Below, one piece after another: positions 62,871-64,000 of a stretch of 64,000 nt of DNA. Under the pieces are notes generated by a model, which saw only the letters and a list, made by a program, of their open reading frames with translations, was not told the origin of the DNA and searched no databases. The first letter of the stretch is position 1. Every line of letters starts with the position of its first letter. This DNA is from G965279355 sp965279355 (GTDB taxonomy: Bacteria > Pseudomonadota > Alphaproteobacteria > CACIAM-22H2): positions 1,736,001 through 1,800,000 of the forward strand of contig OZ257155.1 in the NCBI GenBank assembly GCA_965279355.1, read 5' to 3'. The position numbers and the translations under genes were made by a program.

Positions 62871-63641
62871 CTAGGACCGCGGAATGAAGCGCGGCGGGGG
62901 CGAACCAAGACGGTCCTGTGCAAGAGCTTGGAAGATCGCCAGCGCGGCGAGAGCCGCGGTGTCGGCACGCAAGACGCGGGGCCCAAGCCCGACGCGCGTA
63001 ACAAACGGCAGTTTGCCCAGAGCGTCAAGCTCGGCGCGCGAGAACCCGCCCTCGGGCCCGGTCAAAATCGCGTGGGGCTGCGAGAGGTCCTGATTTGCCA
63101 GCACATCGGCGATGGGACCGCCGCCGCCGGATTCATCACAGAACACCAGCCTTCGCCCGGCAGGCCAGGTCGCCAGCATTTGATCGATCTTTACAGCCTC
63201 GAAAATGACGGGAACCGACAGTCGCTCGGATTGTTCGGCCGCTTCGATGGCCGTCGCCTCCAGCCGATCATCGTTGATCCGCGTGACGATGGTGTGCTGG
63301 GTGAAGACCGGCCACAGCGCGGAGACGCCAAGCTCGGTCGCCTTCTCGACAATGAAATCGAGCCTGGCCCGCTTGATCGGCGCGAAGACCAGCCAGAGAT
63401 CCGGCTCGGGTCCAGGGTCCCGGCATTTCTCTTCGAGCTTCAGCGTGCACCAGCCCTTGCCGAACCCTTCAATGCGCGCCGCATATTCTCCATCGGTCGC
63501 ATTGAACACGGCGATCCGGTCGCCGGCCTGCAGGCGCAGGACATGACGCAGATAGTGCGTGCGCGCCGCGTCGAGCCCGATGGTGGACACGGAAAGCGAG
63601 CCGGCAACATAAAGTCGGGTTTCGAGTGTGTCTTTCGTCAT
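62871..63641 (-). CDS. rsmE: 16S rRNA (uracil-1498-N3)-methyltransferase RsmE
   Basis: 256 aa from the ATG at 63641. SPOUT-fold signatures: HYLRHVLRLQAGDRIAVFN (PUA-like part), KRARLDFIVEKATELGVSALWPV, and the knot ILTGPEGGFSRAELDAL and GLGPRVLRADTAALAALA. It methylates U1498 in the ribosome decoding site. It is divergent from ubiA across 30 bases and 46 bases upstream of gshA, probably in one unit with it. Confidence 0.96.
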   Translation of the reverse strand: MTKDTLETRLYVAGSLSVSTIGLDAARTHYLRHVLRLQAGDRIAVFNATDGEYAARIEGFGKGWCTLKLEEKCRDPGPEPDLWLVFAPIKRARLDFIVEKATELGVSALWPVFTQHTIVTRINDDRLEATAIEAAEQSERLSVPVIFEAVKIDQMLATWPAGRRLVFCDESGGGGPIADVLANQDLSQPHAILTGPEGGFSRAELDALGKLPFVTRVGLGPRVLRADTAALAALAIFQALAQDRLGSPPPRFIPRS

Positions 63642-63671
63642 GCGGTCCCGGTTTCTTGATAGACTTAACCC

Positions 63672-64000
63672 ATGAACGTTTCGCGGCAAACCACCGCCTC
63701 ACCGGAGGTCACAGCCAGCGATATCCCGCGCGGCGGCTGGATGGACCGCTGGATGCCCGCGTCCGTCCGCCCCTACCTGCGGCTGGCCCGGCTCGACCGG
63801 CCGATCGGCACCTGGCTTCTGCTGTTTCCCTGCTGGTGGGGGATTGCGATGGCCAGCGACGGCTGGCCCAGCCTGTGGCTCATGCTGCTGTTCGGTGTTG
63901 GCGCGGTCCTGATGCGCGGCGCGGGCTGTACCTACAACGACATCGTCGACCGCAACTTCGATGCAAAGGTCGCCCGCACCGCCGACCGGCCGATCCCGTC
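63672..64000 (+). CDS. ubiA: 4-hydroxybenzoate polyprenyltransferase UbiA, N-terminal part
   Basis: First 109 codons; the gene continues past the window. RLARLDRPIGTWLLLFPCWWG and the Asp-rich motif GCTYNDIVDRNFDAKVARTA are clear UbiA signatures. The enzyme attaches the polyprenyl tail in ubiquinone synthesis at the membrane. The start at 63672 gives an N-terminal extension of about 30 residues before helix 1. Confidence 0.95.
   Translation, partial: MNVSRQTTASPEVTASDIPRGGWMDRWMPASVRPYLRLARLDRPIGTWLLLFPCWWGIAMASDGWPSLWLMLLFGVGAVLMRGAGCTYNDIVDRNFDAKVARTADRPIP

Overview
This is a high-GC window that reads as the chromosome of an alphaproteobacterium, probably of the Rhodospirillales type. The signs are the split Fo ATP synthase operon with both b' and b subunits, the cox cluster with CtaB/CtaG/SURF1/DUF983, the separate heme A synthase, a CIRCE-controlled groESL, a Usg-family gene, plant-type glutamate-cysteine ligase, APH-type homoserine kinase, and a MutY/DUF721/DsbA/SMC block. 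Genus and species cannot be named from the sequence alone. I see no rRNA, tRNA, phage, insertion sequence or CRISPR array. Most of the window is core housekeeping.

Layout. 1-4.5 kb: end of an AEC-type transporter, a secreted metallo-beta-lactamase-fold protein, groEL-groES with promoter and CIRCE operator, and usg. 4.5-9.1 kb: a branched-chain-amino-acid-type (HAAT) ABC importer with a fused LivH-LivM permease. 9.3-17.3 kb: a methyltransferase divergent from an AraC regulator, then a leftward run MarR regulator, 1165-aa multi-cofactor oxidoreductase, alpha/beta hydrolase and LLM flavin oxidoreductase that looks like a catabolic or redox module. 17.6-21 kb: heme A synthase, a CmcJ/NvfI-type protein, and a PA2778/PA2779-type peptidase-partner pair. 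21.2-24.3 kb: the zinc uptake locus znuB-znuC-zur facing znuA across a Zur-box-like operator. 24.2-30.2 kb: mutY, a DUF721 (DciA-like) gene, a DsbA-like thioredoxin and smc. 30.3-32.8 kb: atpI-atpB-atpE-atpF'-atpF. 33-38 kb: an amidohydrolase, a rhodanese-ChrB protein, an ammonium-transporter/histidine-kinase fusion and a lipoprotein. 38.3-41.5 kb: ispH-thrB-SIMPL-rnhA. 41.5-45 kb: peroxiredoxin, DsbD-like reductase and YqgE. 45-56.5 kb: a long leftward run of cytochrome c oxidase genes (ctaC, ctaD, ctaB, a 44-aa gene, ctaG, ctaE, DUF983, SURF1) continuing into an M32 carboxypeptidase, an MBL-fold hydrolase, thrC and an M16 peptidase. 56.8-64 kb: tldD, an iron-controlled divergent pair, uppP, a tiny Lys-rich secreted protein, gshA, rsmE and the start of ubiA.

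Less ordinary points: (1) the Amt-histidine kinase fusion, a probable ammonium sensor; (2) a decayed C-terminal scrap of a second, closely related kinase 2.2 kb away, carried in a duplicated block with a shared palindromic element; (3) four copies of a ~120-bp element with long inverted termini at gene ends; (4) the 1165-aa flavin/Fe-S oxidoreductase in a MarR-headed run; (5) the peptidase/partner pair with coupled translation; (6) regulatory sites readable by eye for HrcA, RpoH, Zur and Fur.
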